Positions 45,723-59,200 of a stretch of DNA of 64,000 nucleotides are shown one piece after another. Source of the DNA: Nageia nagi. Taxonomy: Eukaryota; Pinophyta. The DNA lies in contig JBITNC010000001.1 of the NCBI GenBank assembly GCA_050084985.1, positions 153,078,001-153,142,000 of the forward strand, written 5' to 3'. The position numbers were made by a program, and so were the translations under genes. The notes below the pieces were generated by a model. That model saw only the letters and a list, made by a program, of their open reading frames with translations. It was not told the DNA's origin and did not search any database. Positions within the stretch are counted from its first letter, which is position 1, and the number at the start of each line of letters is the position of its first letter.

Positions 45723-45789
45723 AGGTGACCTTATTCAGTTAGATCTTGTTGAATACTCTCAAATCAAATAAAATAGAGCTTTATGGGAG

Positions 45790-46450
45790 ATGATATACAA
45801 AGGAGGACTCCAACATATCTTTAAATCCTTTAGAGGTTATGACACAAATATTTGTTTAGCAATTACTCCAAACATGGAATAATGGAAGAGTTGTAGTAGA
45901 AGATTTAGAATTATAATTTATCATGGAAGTAGTAGCACATGCAATTGGTCTCAAACTAGAAAGAAAGAGAGTAAATACAAAGGATAAGTAAACTAAAAAG
46001 GATGTAGAGCCGTGTTAAGGCTAAATTCAAAAAGATTACAAAGTTATGTGAAGGGTATGGCATAGAAAGCCTTTCTAAAATTTGGATTGAACTTTGTAAT
46101 GTGATTATCTAGTATGTCACACTACAAGGTAGATATAAGATGATTTTGGACTATCAATTTGCAAATATGAGTCATTTTTATAACACATAAAAGGCTAGTT
46201 TCCCTTTCTTCATGGTTAATTCATTGTAAATCTCTATTTTGAATGCAAGGAAATCACATTACATAGTTCCCCTACACTAGGGGTTTATTTTTATTACTTA
46301 TGCTATGTTTGATAGGAAAACCACCAATATACATCCCTAAGATCAATCCAAATTTAGTTCCTTACCTTTATAGCTCTTGATCTAATGAATATATGCCATT
46401 AGCTCTAATATTTTAGAAATGGAGGTCATTTGGTAATGTGAAGTACTCTA
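45790..46450 (+). pseudogene. Decayed ORF of a gag-like or multicopy plant protein
   Basis: The plus strand reads WNNGRVVVEDLEL, a stop, FIMEVVAHAIGLKLERK (near 45,880-45,970), then IESLSKIWIELCNVII and GRYKMILDYQFANMSHF near 46,060-46,180, in one or two frames with stops. The pattern W..G.V.V......E..A...GL.L is repetitive and gag-like to my eye, but I do not know its family. It may relate to the unknown ORF of segments A and B; no direct match was seen. Confidence 0.4.
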
Positions 46451-47080
46451 AAGATCATTATAGTAGAACAAATAAGGAGAAATAAGCTACACACATAGTG
46501 CCATCCAATATTTATGCAAGAGTGATTGAAAGTAGTTAAGAGGACCAAAAGCAAGAAAACGATATCATAGAAACAAAATGATGGGAATTTTACATCTGGT
46601 AGGCATGCTAAGTGTATATGTTGCAGTATTTAATTTTTATCACTAAAATTCATTTCAAAAATTATGTTATGATATAATTAATTTATGCTTATTTTATATA
46701 TGTCTTTATAGCTTATTAGTATTTTGTAGATATGTTAATAGCTCCTTATGTTCCATGTATTACTGAAGTGGCATACATTGTAAATTGTGATAAACATACA
46801 TTCAAAATGATATATAATGTAAGCATTGATAGATTTATATTGACAGTATGGAATCATTAAAAATATTAGTATTCCATTTGACAATATACATAAAATAATT
46901 TCATGGAATGTGATGATTGCAATATATGCAAGGAATGGTTGTATAACAAGAAATCCATCATACTTTTTGAGAAATAGAATATGCAAGAATTAATATAGAT
47001 AGTGGTACATTTTTTAGTATCTTATATCCATGTAGTCATGTAGGTATAGTGAAATAGGTCTCTCAATAATTTACCTTCAT
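46451..47080. other. Spacer, no gene seen
   Basis: No coding support. The 83-codon minus frame at 46,735-46,986 has no recognisable motif. Confidence 0.4.
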
Positions 47081-48075
47081 GAATGCATCCATAATGAGAA
47101 ACTATACATGTATAGTTGAATGCACCCACAATGCACCTATATTGTCTCACTTTGTCCAAAGATACTTGTATAGATTTTTTGTATAATGAAAACCATGAAT
47201 ACTTTAGGCATGGGATGCAATAAATAGATAGTATTTATACCTTACAATTAAATAATGAATCCAAAAAACTTATTCTTTTTCTCCATGAAGCTAAAAATGA
47301 ACAATTTATAATACACATTTATTAGTTGTGTTGGGCATCTATATGAAATAAAAATACTTTATAAAAAGCATTCCAATAAAACTTGATGTTGTAATGAGGA
47401 CTTATTTTCTTGGTACCTATAGATTTTATAGCAAAATGGGGTATGGATATTCAAGCTTAAATAACTAGATGTGGTTTTATTTTGCATGTAATTGTGATAA
47501 TAGCCTTGATGAACATCTATGCAAAATGTAGCTATATGTGTATCTTAATGAAAGGAGGATATTAATGGTTTTATTATCATATTAATACCATAATTGAATA
47601 CAATACATGTATGGTTGATATTCTAGTCCATAGCATTCTAGATGTAGCTAAAGACTATATAAATAGCACTGACAATGTATCCATATTATCTCATTTTTTC
47701 CAAAGATACTTGTATGAATTTTTTGTATAACATCATCCATGGACACTTTAGGTAAATAATATTTATATCTCAAACTAAATAATGGAGAATCCAAAAAGCT
47801 TATTCTTTTTTCTCTATGCAAACTAAAAGTGAACAATTTACAATACATGTTTATTGGTTGTGTTGGGCATCTAGATGAAGCAAAAGGACATTATAAATAA
47901 CATTTCAACAAAGCTTAATGTTGCAATGTGAACTTGTTTTCCTATAGGTTTCATAACTAAATAGGGCATAGATATTCAAGAATAAATAAATAGATATAAT
48001 TTTCTTTTGCATGCAATTATGATAACAACCTTGATAAACATGTATGTAAAATATAGCTATGCAACTAAGATACCA
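47081..48075 (+). pseudogene. PPR relic in two direct ~530-base copies
   Basis: Copies at about 47,081-47,550 and 47,590-48,075 share ATACATGTAT(A/G)GTTGA, GGTTGTGTTGGGCATCTA-like strings and the end ATGTATGTAAAATATAGC. In protein the two give CMVDLLG-like, LLVVLGI and LMNIYAKCSYM or LINMYVKYSYA, that is, the E-region start and a PPR helix. Many stops interrupt both copies. The duplication includes part of the E motif and the next repeat. Confidence 0.55.
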
Positions 48076-48360
48076 CTATAAAAAATACATATCATGGTTT
48101 AGAAATACCTAATTAATTTCTCATCTATCTACTTGCAAAGATACACCAATAGATCCTACTTCAAAAATCATTATAACAAGCTTTGTCACATTTATAAAAA
48201 GTTATTTCTCTCATTTACCATCATTGAAATATATTTTCTAAAAGATTAATATGTTAATTCCACCTTACTCAAAATCATTTTATTGATATAAAATAATAAA
48301 CTAGTATGTAAATCAAAATATTTTTGTTGATATAATAGTCCTTATATCATTGACATAATT

Positions 48361-48735
48361 AAAAAGAAGTCTGTTGGACTGAATAATTTTACATGAGGGT
48401 CATAAATACTATAATAACATCATGAGTGAATTTTATAATATATTTTCAAGATGAATAATTATACATGCATTGTTGACCTTCTTGGTTTTCCAAGAAGCTT
48501 TGAAATTCATTTACAAGATGCCAATAAAACCTAAATCAAATGTGTGGATGTGTCTTCTTGGTGCTTGTATATTACATAAGAATGTAGTAATAGGGGAATT
48601 TTTTGGAAACAATCCTTTTTTTATTGAAGCCTAAAAATTATTCATCATATATTGTTATTTCACATATTTATGTTGAATTGAAGAGGTTGGATTATGCTTA
48701 AAGAGTAATAAGATTGATGAAATATAGAGGAATAA
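48361..48735 (+). pseudogene. PPR E-domain relic
   Basis: The plus strand reads IIIHALLTFLVFQEALKFIY, KMPIKPKSNVWMCLLGACIL and HKNVVIGEFFGNNPFFIEA, matching the E region that follows the last PPR repeat in editing factors (canonically YACMVDLLGRAG... MPIKPDSNVWMCLLGACR). It ends with GIKK near 48,735 and then turns directly into an internal PPR repeat. Confidence 0.65.
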
Positions 48736-49263
48736 AAAAGAGTAATTGAAAATAGATTTTCATCGAATGTTGTGGTTGTGAAAATCCTCATAGATATGTA
48801 TGCAAAATGTGGAATAATACACAAGGCCTTAGAATTATTTGATAAGATGCACAATGCAAACATAACTTCATGGATTGCAATGATCGTAGGATTTTCATAC
48901 AACAAATTTGTTTAAAGAGCCCATGAATTATTTGATAAAATTCTTCATAGAGATGCAATTAGATATACACAAAATGGGTTTTCTGAAATGGATGTAGAAA
49001 CTTTTAAGAATATATGATTGTTAGGTGTAAAGAAAAACTCTACAACCTTTTCAAAAATTCTTACACTATATGCCACCATTGGAAGTCTCAAAGAAGGCAT
49101 AAACATCAATCAAATAGTAGTTGAAAATGGCTTATCATTGAATCTTGTAGTTATGAATGTTGTGATAGATATGTATGAAAAATATCAAAGAACACATAAG
49201 GCCTACAATTTATTTGATAAGATGTATGATGTAGACATAGTTTATGGGACTTCAATTCTTTGA
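48736..49263 (+). pseudogene. PPR repeats relic
   Basis: The plus strand reads RVIENRFSSNVVVVKILID, MYAKCGIIHKALELFDKMHN, ITSWIAMIVGF, then after breaks the open stretch 49,018-49,263 with NSTTFSKILTLYATIGSLKE, VVENGLSLNLVVMNVVIDMY and AYNLFDKMYDVDIVYGT. These are two PLS-type units plus linkers, with several stops. Such proteins bind organellar transcripts, one repeat per base. Confidence 0.75.
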
Positions 49264-50145
49264 AGATATGCACAAAATGATGCAAACATGGATTCATGGA
49301 CTATAATGATTTCATGATATGTACAAATGGATATGTTGAAAGGTCTCATGATTTTTTTTTAAATGCTTCATTGAGATGCAATCTCATGGACTACAATGAT
49401 CCCATGATATGCACAAAATGGGTTTTCTAAAAAAGCTTTAGAGACTTTTAAGCATATGAAATTATCAATTGTAGATCCAAACTCTACAACCTTTGCTATT
49501 CTTATAATATCTACCACCATGGGAGGTATTAAAGAAGGTATGAACATCCATAAAAGAGTAGTTGAAAATGGATTTTCATTTCATTTTATTGTTATGAATT
49601 TCCTAATAAAAATGTATGCAAAATGTGGAAGAATACACAAGGCCTAGTAAAATTATTTCATGAGATGCATGATGTAGATACAATTTTATAGACTCTAATT
49701 CTTGGAGGATATGGAAAACATGATATAGATAAATATTTTAGACTAAAATGATCATAATATATGCATAAAATAGATATGTTGCAAGGGCCCATGAATTGTT
49801 TGATAAAATGTCTCATCAAGTTGCAATCTTATGTATTAGAATGATCCTAAGATATGCACAAAATGGTTTTTCAAAAAAATATTTTAGAGACTTTTAAGAA
49901 CATGCAATTGTGAGGTGTAAAGCCACACTGTACAACCTTTTTCAACATTCTTACAATATGTACCATCATAGGAGGTCTCAAAGAAGGTATGAACATCCAT
50001 CAAAGAGTAGTTGAAAAATGCTTTTCAAACAATGTTATGGTTGTGAATTCCCTGATAGATATGTATGCGAACTATGGAAGAATACACAAGGTCTAAGAAT
50101 TATTTCACAAGATACATGATGTAGATATAATTTCATGGATTGAAA
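49264..50145 (+). pseudogene. PPR repeats relic, second set
   Basis: Near 49,380-49,450 the text AATGATCCCATGATATGCACAA corresponds to MIPxYAQNG. The open stretch 49,456-49,647 holds NSTTFAILIISTTMGGIKEG, NIHKRVVENGFSFHF and KMYAKCGRIHKA. A third run at 49,860-50,110 repeats this with frame breaks. At least three units are visible; partial extra copies of the YAQNG piece (49,290, 49,380, 49,690, 49,835) suggest repeated unequal exchange. Confidence 0.75.
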
Positions 50146-51700
50146 TTCTTTGAGGATATGCAATTTATGGATACAAAGAGGATTCCCTTAAACTATTTGA
50201 TCTGATGAAGCACTTAGAAAGTTCAAAACTAATATTGAAAATATAACCTTTTTATGTGTTCTACTTGCATGCAACTATGCATGTCTAGTATATCAGGACT
50301 ATAAATATTTTAATAGCATAAGTGAATTTAATTACATTATTATTCTTAGGATGTGCCCTATAGACATATATGTAAAATATGAAAGAATACACAACATCCA
50401 AGAATTGACCTTAAATCTTATATTTCTCATAATCTACATAGGGATAAGGAGCATGGAATATTGTAATTAGTAAAGATCTATTCTTCCCTTGTTGAGATAA
50501 CCTAGCTATAGTGGTTGTAAAAACCATAATAGTACTATATTTCTTATGGCTAAACACCCCCACCTAAGATCACCCCTTTAAGGGTGATAGAGGGATCGTA
50601 CTATTTGTATCATTTTCTTACTTCTTGTTCAGAGGTTCATAAGAAGCATAAATCCATAAAATTTATTAAATATTTCCTTTACAAATAGAATATGCTATAA
50701 ATTATATCAAATTTAGTATAGTTGGGGATTGAATATATTATTCAAAGGAGAACATTATTAGAGATATGTAAAATATATGCATGATGCAAACATAAGTTTA
50801 TGTACTAGAGTGGTTAGAGGATATGCAATTCATGGCTATAATAAGCATTCCCTTAAACACTTTAATTTGATGAATCACTTGGACTCAACCCTAAAAACAT
50901 AACCTTTGTATGTGTTCTATATGTATACAACCATGTAATGGATGAGGGATATAAATATTTTAATAACAAGAGTGAATTTTATTCCATTATTTCTAAGATG
51001 TCCGCTATATTCATGTATAAAAAATATGAAAGCATACATTAGGGTATAATATTATTTTATAATATGAAAAATGTAAATTAGATTTATGGACTGCAATGAT
51101 TGGATGATATGCAATTCATGGCTATAATAAAGATTATCTTAAGCTCATTAATCTGATGAATAAATTGGGAACCGACCCTTACAATATAACCTTTTTATGT
51201 GTTTTACATGCATGCAACCATATATGTTTAGGGGATGAGGGTTGTAAATACTTAATAGAATATGTGACTTTTATTACATTATTCTAAGGATGTGCCTTAT
51301 ATATATGTATCTAGAATATCAAAGAATATACAAAAAATAAAGAATTATTTTACAAGATGTGACATGCAATATGTACACATAGGTCTATGGACTACAATAA
51401 TTAGAGTATATGCAAATCATAGGTATAACAAGCATTTCTTTAAACTCTTTAATCTTATAAAGAACTTGGGAATCGACCCTAACAAAATGACCTTTGTATG
51501 TGTTCTACATGTATGCAATCGTGTAGGTATATTGTATGAGGGTTTTAAATACTTTAATAGTATGAGTTATTTTTATTACATTATTTTTGGGATGAATTAT
51601 TATGCATACATTGTTGACCTTCTTGGCCTTGCAAGCTATCATTTTGAAGATGCGCAAAAATATTGAATCAGAAGTGTGAAAAGTTTTCACTTCTTCTATG
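50146..51700 (+). pseudogene. Tandem copies of the PPR S-repeat/E-start unit
   Basis: About four copies of a ~270-300-base unit start near 50,150, 50,800, 51,085 and 51,375. Each reads WTxMIxGYAxHGYNK, SLKLFNLM, ITFVCVLHACNH and EGYKYFNSMSEFYYI. The last is the best: 51,292-51,666 is open and runs into YAYIVDLLGLASYHFEDAQK, the E-motif start. Intact genes have this unit once. An unrelated ~340-base piece (50,420-50,760) lies between copies one and two. Confidence 0.7.
50420..50760. other. Unclassified insertion between PPR unit copies
   Basis: The piece does not match PPR text on either strand and holds an inverted repeat ATCACCC/GGGTGAT at 50,569-50,588. Its ends are not clearly defined. 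It could be a small solo LTR or MITE; I cannot tell. Confidence 0.3.
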
Positions 51701-52060
51701 AACTACAAATAGATATATGATTGAGCTTCATGGCCATGTTGGGCATTTATATTAAGAAAAATAATTTATAAATAACATGCCAATAAACCATATTGCTTTA
51801 GTATGGAGTGATTTGCTTCTTACCTTGACCCATTTTCTACTAATGATAGTGGAGTCATCTTCCTTGTACTACTCACCTTCCTCTTCCTCTTTTTCTCGTA
51901 ATTGTTTGGTTTTCTAGTAATTATCATAATTAATGAAATTATATAATACATGTATGGTTTAATTTCTTGGCCATGTTGGGAATTTAGATAAAAGTACTAG
52001 ATAAAGAGCATGCCAAATGAACTTCTTGGTCATGTTGGCTTTATACATTCACAAGTTTGC
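51701..52060 (+). pseudogene. PPR E-motif scraps
   Basis: Pieces resembling CMV-x-LLGHVGHLDEA occur near 51,725-51,770 and again near 51,950-52,010, separated by unrelated DNA. They match the same E-region start as at 47.1-48.1 kb. The open frame 52,017-52,202 extends from the last scrap but shows no further family motif. Confidence 0.45.
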
Positions 52061-52202
52061 ATGCAATGGTTATGATTTGATTCTAAAAATACCAAATAAA
52101 CTCATGAAATACAATAAGAGGTTCAGTAGCTCCTCATCAAGATTCTCCTTCTTCATCTCCTTTCAAAATGGAATCCTATTTGGCACCTTCCCCTTCTATT
52201 GA

Positions 52203-55200
52203 AAGATCTCAAAAAGCTTGCCCACATTCTCTACCTAAGAAAAATAACATAAATTTCAAATAAACCCACACTACTTTACTTTGTGATATCAAATATATGT
52301 GCATAGTGAAAAAATAAAATTAGTATCATTTTATTTTGTGATAACAAATATATGGATATAATGAAAAAAAAAATGATACTAGAGCTAGGAGAAGATTTCC
52401 AAGACTATGGAACGTTTCCTAGTACCTCTCCATAGTGAAATTTTCAATTTTCTTCTATAAAACCTTTGGTGTAATGTTGCTTCCTTTTCTTATTTTATCA
52501 AGGTTTGGTGGGAGTGGGAGTCTATATCTTTAGAGTGGGACACTTTGCAAAATTTTGGGTAGGCACCAAAGGTTTCAACATATCTGCCTAAGCTTGTTTG
52601 TTTTTTAGGGCAATTAAATTTAACTATGCATTTTAACTACCATTCAATCACATATTAAGAGAGTTTATTACTATTGTAAAGACACCTTACATAGTCAAGT
52701 ACAATGATGGTTTAACACCGCTAAAAAAAAATACCTTATATACCTAGATAAAATGATAGTTAAAAAGTGTTGTTAGATAACCATTGTAAATTAGTCATCA
52801 TTAAAGCTTGATATTATTGTTATGTAATTTAAATATCATAGATAAATCATTATATTTATTGTTATTATAAATGATTTTATTTTAATCCTTTTTTGTAAAC
52901 CCATTGCTTATAATTTTTTACTAAAAATCATAGGATTTTTTGAACCCTTACTTTTGTATGTCTTATTGGAAACCTTAAAAATTTTGTCAAAACCTAGAAG
53001 TCATCATGGTTAGTTTAGATTTCTTTGACAGATTTTGGAACTTAGTGTGTAATACCTTCATCCCTTCAAATGTATATATTATAGAAGAATAACCTATAAT
53101 AAAAAAAATTTGAATAAGTGTTGTTATTGATATACTAAAATAGAGGAAAAGGTTAAATAAAATACTTAATAGAGAAATAAAATTGAGAATGGAAAAAGCT
53201 ACTTATGATAATAATGATTATGATAATAAATACGCTAGCATCAATACATATGAGGATATCTTTAAGTTACTGTTTACACTTAATTTGGATATATAATATC
53301 CTAAGTTAATTATCATATTACTTAATTGGTAATATAATCTATTTTAATGTTATATCCAACATTATTTCAACTTAAGTTGAATTATATTCTATTCTCATGT
53401 TGTTTACCTTTTTACGTTGAAGGATCCCAATATCTCTTCTCTCGTTTAGGTATGCATTTTGATGGTTCTCTTTCCATAAAAGGTGATAACATAACATGAG
53501 GATAATATAAAAAATTTATCATGCTATTTATAATCAAATAAAAAAAAATATAAGGCATCTCTTAATATCACCTCTCAAGATTAGGATTTGGTTATCACAT
53601 GATCATTTTTCATTCATCTTTCAATACCATGTTCGATCAAGCTTATCACACTTTCTGTATTTCTTATAATATGGATTGAGAAGCCTAACATTGCAAGAAG
53701 AGTAGTATCAATTATATTCATGGCATTTGAGCTAGTTTGCAATATTATCCTCATTATTGAGTATTACATTCCAAGGTTCAACTCCCACAATAAGTTAAAT
53801 TTGAGTATATGAATGATCATCCAAGTAAAGTGATAATTATATCTCTCATGATCTCTTTTTCATAGTTCATAAATATGATCCAATAGTATAAGTACCATTC
53901 TTACCAATTTATATTTTTGTAGTACTTCAATTTATTATGTATTATTCATACATAGTTAATTCACATGATATTGAAGTTCATTCAATATTAATTTCCTAGA
54001 TTCATATAAGATATTTATTCATAAGTAGCTTAGAGGGTTAATTTTAAGCATCTGCATATTGGTGAATGTGATATTTTTTAGCTTTGAAAATATCAAAAAT
54101 AGGATTTAATAAAATGTCACAATGCTTTGTATTTGGAATATATTTACAAACTTATATACTCCTAAGCCATTTTGTGCTCTTGGAAATGAATATGTAAATT
54201 CATTTTGTAAGAAACATAATAATGAATGCAATCCTTCTAATCCCATGGAAAAAATATACAAAGAGGAAGGTGCTTAGTGTTGAAAGAAAAAAAAAATTGA
54301 AAGATTAAGGAAGCAATACCTATTACAAACAAATTAAATCTATGGCTTTTTATCTAGTTCAGAAGGAACAATCTTATCATGGAGGCATTGATGATGCCCA
54401 CTATAATGAAAAAATTCCTATCACTAGTTTAACAAGTTCAATAAAGAAATTAATATATAGAGAGGCTGAGACTAATAGAGAATCCTAAGATGAATAATTT
54501 TAGACACAATGAAATTAGAGGATGGATAATATTAATAAGAGAGAATTAAAAACTAAAACTTAATGACTTAGTGTTGAATATAAAATTGTAACCTAGGAGA
54601 TCCTATGATTCTCAAGTGTATTCTATGATCTAACAAGGGTTTTGAATTATTAGGTTAGTGGGATAGGGCATTCATGTGTGGATATCCCTACTCAATCTCC
54701 ATAGTATTCTAAATCCTTATGATATGAGGTTAAAGTGTAGGAAAGAGATAAATAATAGGAAATAAACAACTGAAGGAAAATGCAAAAAACAAGTATACAT
54801 GAAAGAAATACAAGAAATAAATACTAAAATTAAATAACTTAAAACAACTAAAACTAATTAAGCCCAGACACTATTGGATGAGGCTATAATCCATTTCTAA
54901 GTATAGGGAACAACAAATTGGCTAGCGTTAGGATTTTATGATTAAATCACAAAGCCACAAGTATAGTCATATGTATTTATACATCCAAAGATAATAAATT
55001 TGATAGCCATAAATAGTAGAGGGAAAGCTAATTATATTATATTCAAATATATGAATATATATGCACTATAAGGAGAGAGACAATGTTCAAATTCTAAGCC
55101 TTTGTTCACCTATTTACAGCTATTTATAGAAGAATTTACATAGTAAGGAGATAAGCTCTTGTGAAACCTACATAAGTACAAAATTCAATGCTTAACAAGC

Positions 55201-55700
55201 TTGATTGGTGGTTCAATGCTTAAGAAATTATAGTAGTTGGACTACTCTAAACATTTCATATTTGGGTGGCTAATACAACTATTATTGATGATCATTTCAG
55301 CTAGTAATTCCTCCATTTAGCAAATGGTTATGGATCTTTTATAGTAATATTTTGAAATGGCCTCATTTGTGTTTGGTCTTTGTTTAGATTTTGCTAATGA
55401 TTTTTGCAACTAGTGCCTATTGTAATGTACTTGTACTATTTTGTTATCTTGTATGCTATATGTACTACAATTTTAATAATTTTTTATTGGTCATTAGATA
55501 ACTACTTTGTTAGTGTGGATGGATCATGGCTCCTGAGTGATAAAGATTAGTATATGATTTATTTATGTTGATGCATCCAACTCCTAATTCCATGAGAATT
55601 TGTGTGTCAATATCAATCCATTAAAATAAGCATGGGGGTGCCACATCCTAGATTTTATGCATCCAAGTATTGGTGCAAGTGTTGTATACTTGGTCATAGT
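52203..55700. other. AT-rich spacer with a possible CACTA-type scrap
   Basis: No gene was supported. Near 52,640-52,800 related strings such as TAACTACCATT, GATGGTTTAACACCGCTAAA and GTTAAAAAGTGTTGTTAGATAACC resemble the TTTAGCGGTGTTAAA subterminal repeats of plant CACTA/CMC transposons, but the ends were not found. The rest is unassigned. Confidence 0.35.
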
Positions 55701-55779
55701 CCTTTTAACACCTTCAGGTCTTATATGCTATTTTATATTTGGTAACTAATTACTACAACTACTAATATTGGGGACTTTT

Positions 55780-56060
55780 TTATGGGGTGTTGATTTCATG
55801 CTTAAAAATTCCCTCAATTCTATTCGCATCTTGTCCCTTTCTTTGTTACCATATGATCTTTTATTTTAAGGGCTTATATGTTTGAGAGCTATTAGTCACC
55901 AAGATATCATCAATATATAAAATTCTCTAGGATGTATATGCTACTAGCTTTGTCACTTATAATTTGATTCTTTTACAATCAAGAAGAGAGAAATTGTTGA
56001 AAATCTCTTAAGTTCTACTATTGACCACTATCTGCTTCTAGATTTTAGAGATTTTAGAGT
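55780..56060 (-). pseudogene. Ty1/copia RT scrap with YIDD box
   Basis: On the minus strand near 55,890-55,935 the frame reads RILYIDDILVTNSSQTYKPL, matching the copia RT active box (canonically LILYVDDMLITGNS). The segment before it (SLLDCKRIKL...VTKLVAYTS) fits the preceding strand loosely. No LTRs or other domains were found nearby. Confidence 0.45.
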
Positions 56061-56254
56061 TGGGAATGACTTCTTTTAATAAAATCTATTCAGCTCTACT
56101 ATCAACCACTTTCTCTTTCTCTTCAATATTTGGGTCTTATAGATTTTGAGGCATTCAAATTCAAGGATGATGTCACTCATCAAAATATCCTTAAATCTTG
56201 ATTCTTGAAATACTTTATAAACTTTTACACCTAGTCTTCAATAACTATTGGACC

Positions 56255-59200
56255 TTGGCTACTAGGTTTCATATAATAATATATTCTAACTATCAATAAT
56301 TAAATAAAATGTTACATTTTTTATAAAAGGTAAATAAAAGTTAAGTAGATGAAGAAAGAATGGGGAGATATCAAAATTAGAAGGAGTGATAAAGTTATCA
56401 TTAAAAAATTATGTAACAGAACATTTTTAGGTGGCTCTCTAGGGACCTCATCCTAAACATCTTCATCATATCTTCCACCTGATCTTTTATATATACTACA
56501 ATGGAATATGAAATGTGGCCTTAATAGAAATGTGACCTTAATAGGAATAAACATCTTCATGATCTCTTTCACCTCACCTTATGTATATACTAAGATGGAT
56601 TATGAATAATGTAGATGACATTGAAATTCACCAAAGGCAATTGAAATTATAGGAACATTCACTAACTATGGGATAAGATCTAGAGAAACATGATTTAGGC
56701 TCATCAAGTTGTTCACTTCCTTTGTTAAATTTTGTATTGATTTAAATGTTTAAATATTGCTCTTCAATTGTTGGACCCAACCTATGATTAACACTTAAAA
56801 CTTTCTTTCCTTCCAAAATGATGGCATAGTCACTTCATCTACATATGCTTGCTTTTTTGTTATATATTTTTTTTTAAGTCTAAAGATAGAAATTTTTTCT
56901 CACAACTCACTAAATAATTCCACCAGATATTGTATTTTTGTAATTTTTTAGGAGTAATGTTTGCTTGGAATCCTATGAAAATTGGGCTATCTCCTCTACC
57001 ATGGCTAATGTTGCCTATTCTTTTACTTTATTTATTTCATCTAAACCTATTTCTAATTTTCATTAATTTTGGTATCTTGGTTTCTAGAACATTAACTAAT
57101 ATACTCTTTGAATCATCTATAATGTCAATTAAATACTAATTGCCCTTATTTAGAGAGGCTTTTATTTCTTCCTTCTATTGTAGCTCTTTCTTTAGCTTCT
57201 CTACCTTCCATTGCTAGCCTTTGCTAGCTTCTTCATTAGCTCTTCCTCCTAGGATTTAGGATTTGTTAACTCTTTGTTAGTTTCCTTGAGTAGTACTCTA
57301 TCTTTTTTCAATTTTGTGTTCCTTTTTTTTATCAACAACATTCATTTTTTCTCTTAAGCTTTGTTTTTCATCTTCTACAACTTTAACATTTTTCATCAAG
57401 ATCTTATTTTCACTTTTTTATTTAACCATATTATTTGATAGGGAAAAAAATTTTGCCTTACAAATTTCTAAATTTCATTCCACCCTATCCACTATCAAAA
57501 TTGAGTGTTCTCTTTGGTCATAAATAGGGGCCTTATCCTTGTGATCTTCAATGATTATGGGATCCAATTGCTTTTCCATCAGTGTGCCTTGCATTGACAC
57601 AATACTCATTTGTAGCACTCCTCCTTCACTTAAACTACTCATAACCTATACTTAACTCTCTAGTAGTTTTGGCTTTTCAATTATTTTCTTTGACCAATCA
57701 AACATTTTTGCAATATTTGAAAATATAGTCATGTGATCTCCTATAATTATCTTATGCACAACTAGTTTTTTGTTAGGTCCTAAAACATCTATTGTAGGAG
57801 GCAAGGAGCTCCCCATTATCATCCTTTATGTATATTCTATTATTTTCTCAACATGTGAGGATTGTTTATCTAATCCTTTATTAATGCCTTCATCCATTGG
57901 ATGATTGGAGTCACCACTCTTCTTTTCTTCTCCTTTAACTCATACTTTTGGCCTTCCAAATTCTAAGTTCTTCTTACCCTTGTGTTTTGATCCTGCAACA
58001 TGGTGCCTAGGTTCTAACTACTTCAAGACATGTTCTTTGGAGGAGATGGTATACTTGTTTCTAGGGATACTCATGGATTTTGTTAAATCAAGCCACTAGA
58101 TTATTCCTTTAGAATTTTTAGCCTTATAATTTTATTTTTTTCCAATGCTTGTAATGTAGCCTCTTGTGGGTTTGTATTCTTAGTTTCTCTTCATTCTTGG
58201 CTCTTTTTACCTAAACCCCTTGGATTTTTAGTATTAGGCCCTAGAAATTATTATTTGATCTTTTTTCACAAATTTTTCATTTTATCTGCAATATTTCCTC
58301 TCTTGGTCATTTCCTTTTTTTTTTGGCTAAGATTTCTTTCCAAGAGGACTTTTTTCTTATCTTTTGTTTCTTGGGATTTTTTTCCTTCTCTTCTTCTTCA
58401 TTCTTTGAATCTTAATGATTATTATTGGGCATAATATCCTTCATAGAATCTTCTTCATATGCTTTTTCCAATATTTTATCTCCCATGAATCTACCAAACT
58501 TAATAGATTTTAGGTTTTTTAATGTGCATGCTTCATATTTTAAGTGAGTGAAAAAATTGACCTAGGTGGAAGTCTATCTCATAACTTATAACTCATTCTC
58601 CAAAGTAGGAGTGAGAAAAAATTCCTTCATCTTGGTGCTCCATTACTTTTTATTTGGATACTACTCTAGGTTTATTAGATTGAAGTTAAAATATTTACAA
58701 ATATTAGCTTGTTCCTCTTTCATATAAGTAAACATATCCAAATAAGGTTTTTCTTCATGCTTAAACATAGGATGTTTATTATTTCCCATAACTATTTTGG
58801 CTATGGTGCCTAGCTTATCATGAAAAGTGCATGGAATATCCATTATTTGTAATTGGAATTCTTCGATCATATATACCTTAATACTATCATAATATTGTCC
58901 CATAACTTATAATATTATCATTAACATTGGACATAGGTACTTCATAAACCCTCTCAAATAGCTTGCATCTCCCCATACTGCTTCTCATTGATCTATTTGT
59001 TTGGAACATTCTAGTACATAGACCTACCTTGTTACATAGGCAAAATAAGTGTTGGGGTGTATGAAAACCCATATATAAAAATAATCATTATGGTCTTCAT
59101 CAAATACTATTCTCCTAATTCCACTTCTTTTTTCTACAAGTATAACTTAGACTTCTTATAAAGTCTAGGAAGTGGTAATCTAGGGCCAAAGTCAGTCTAC

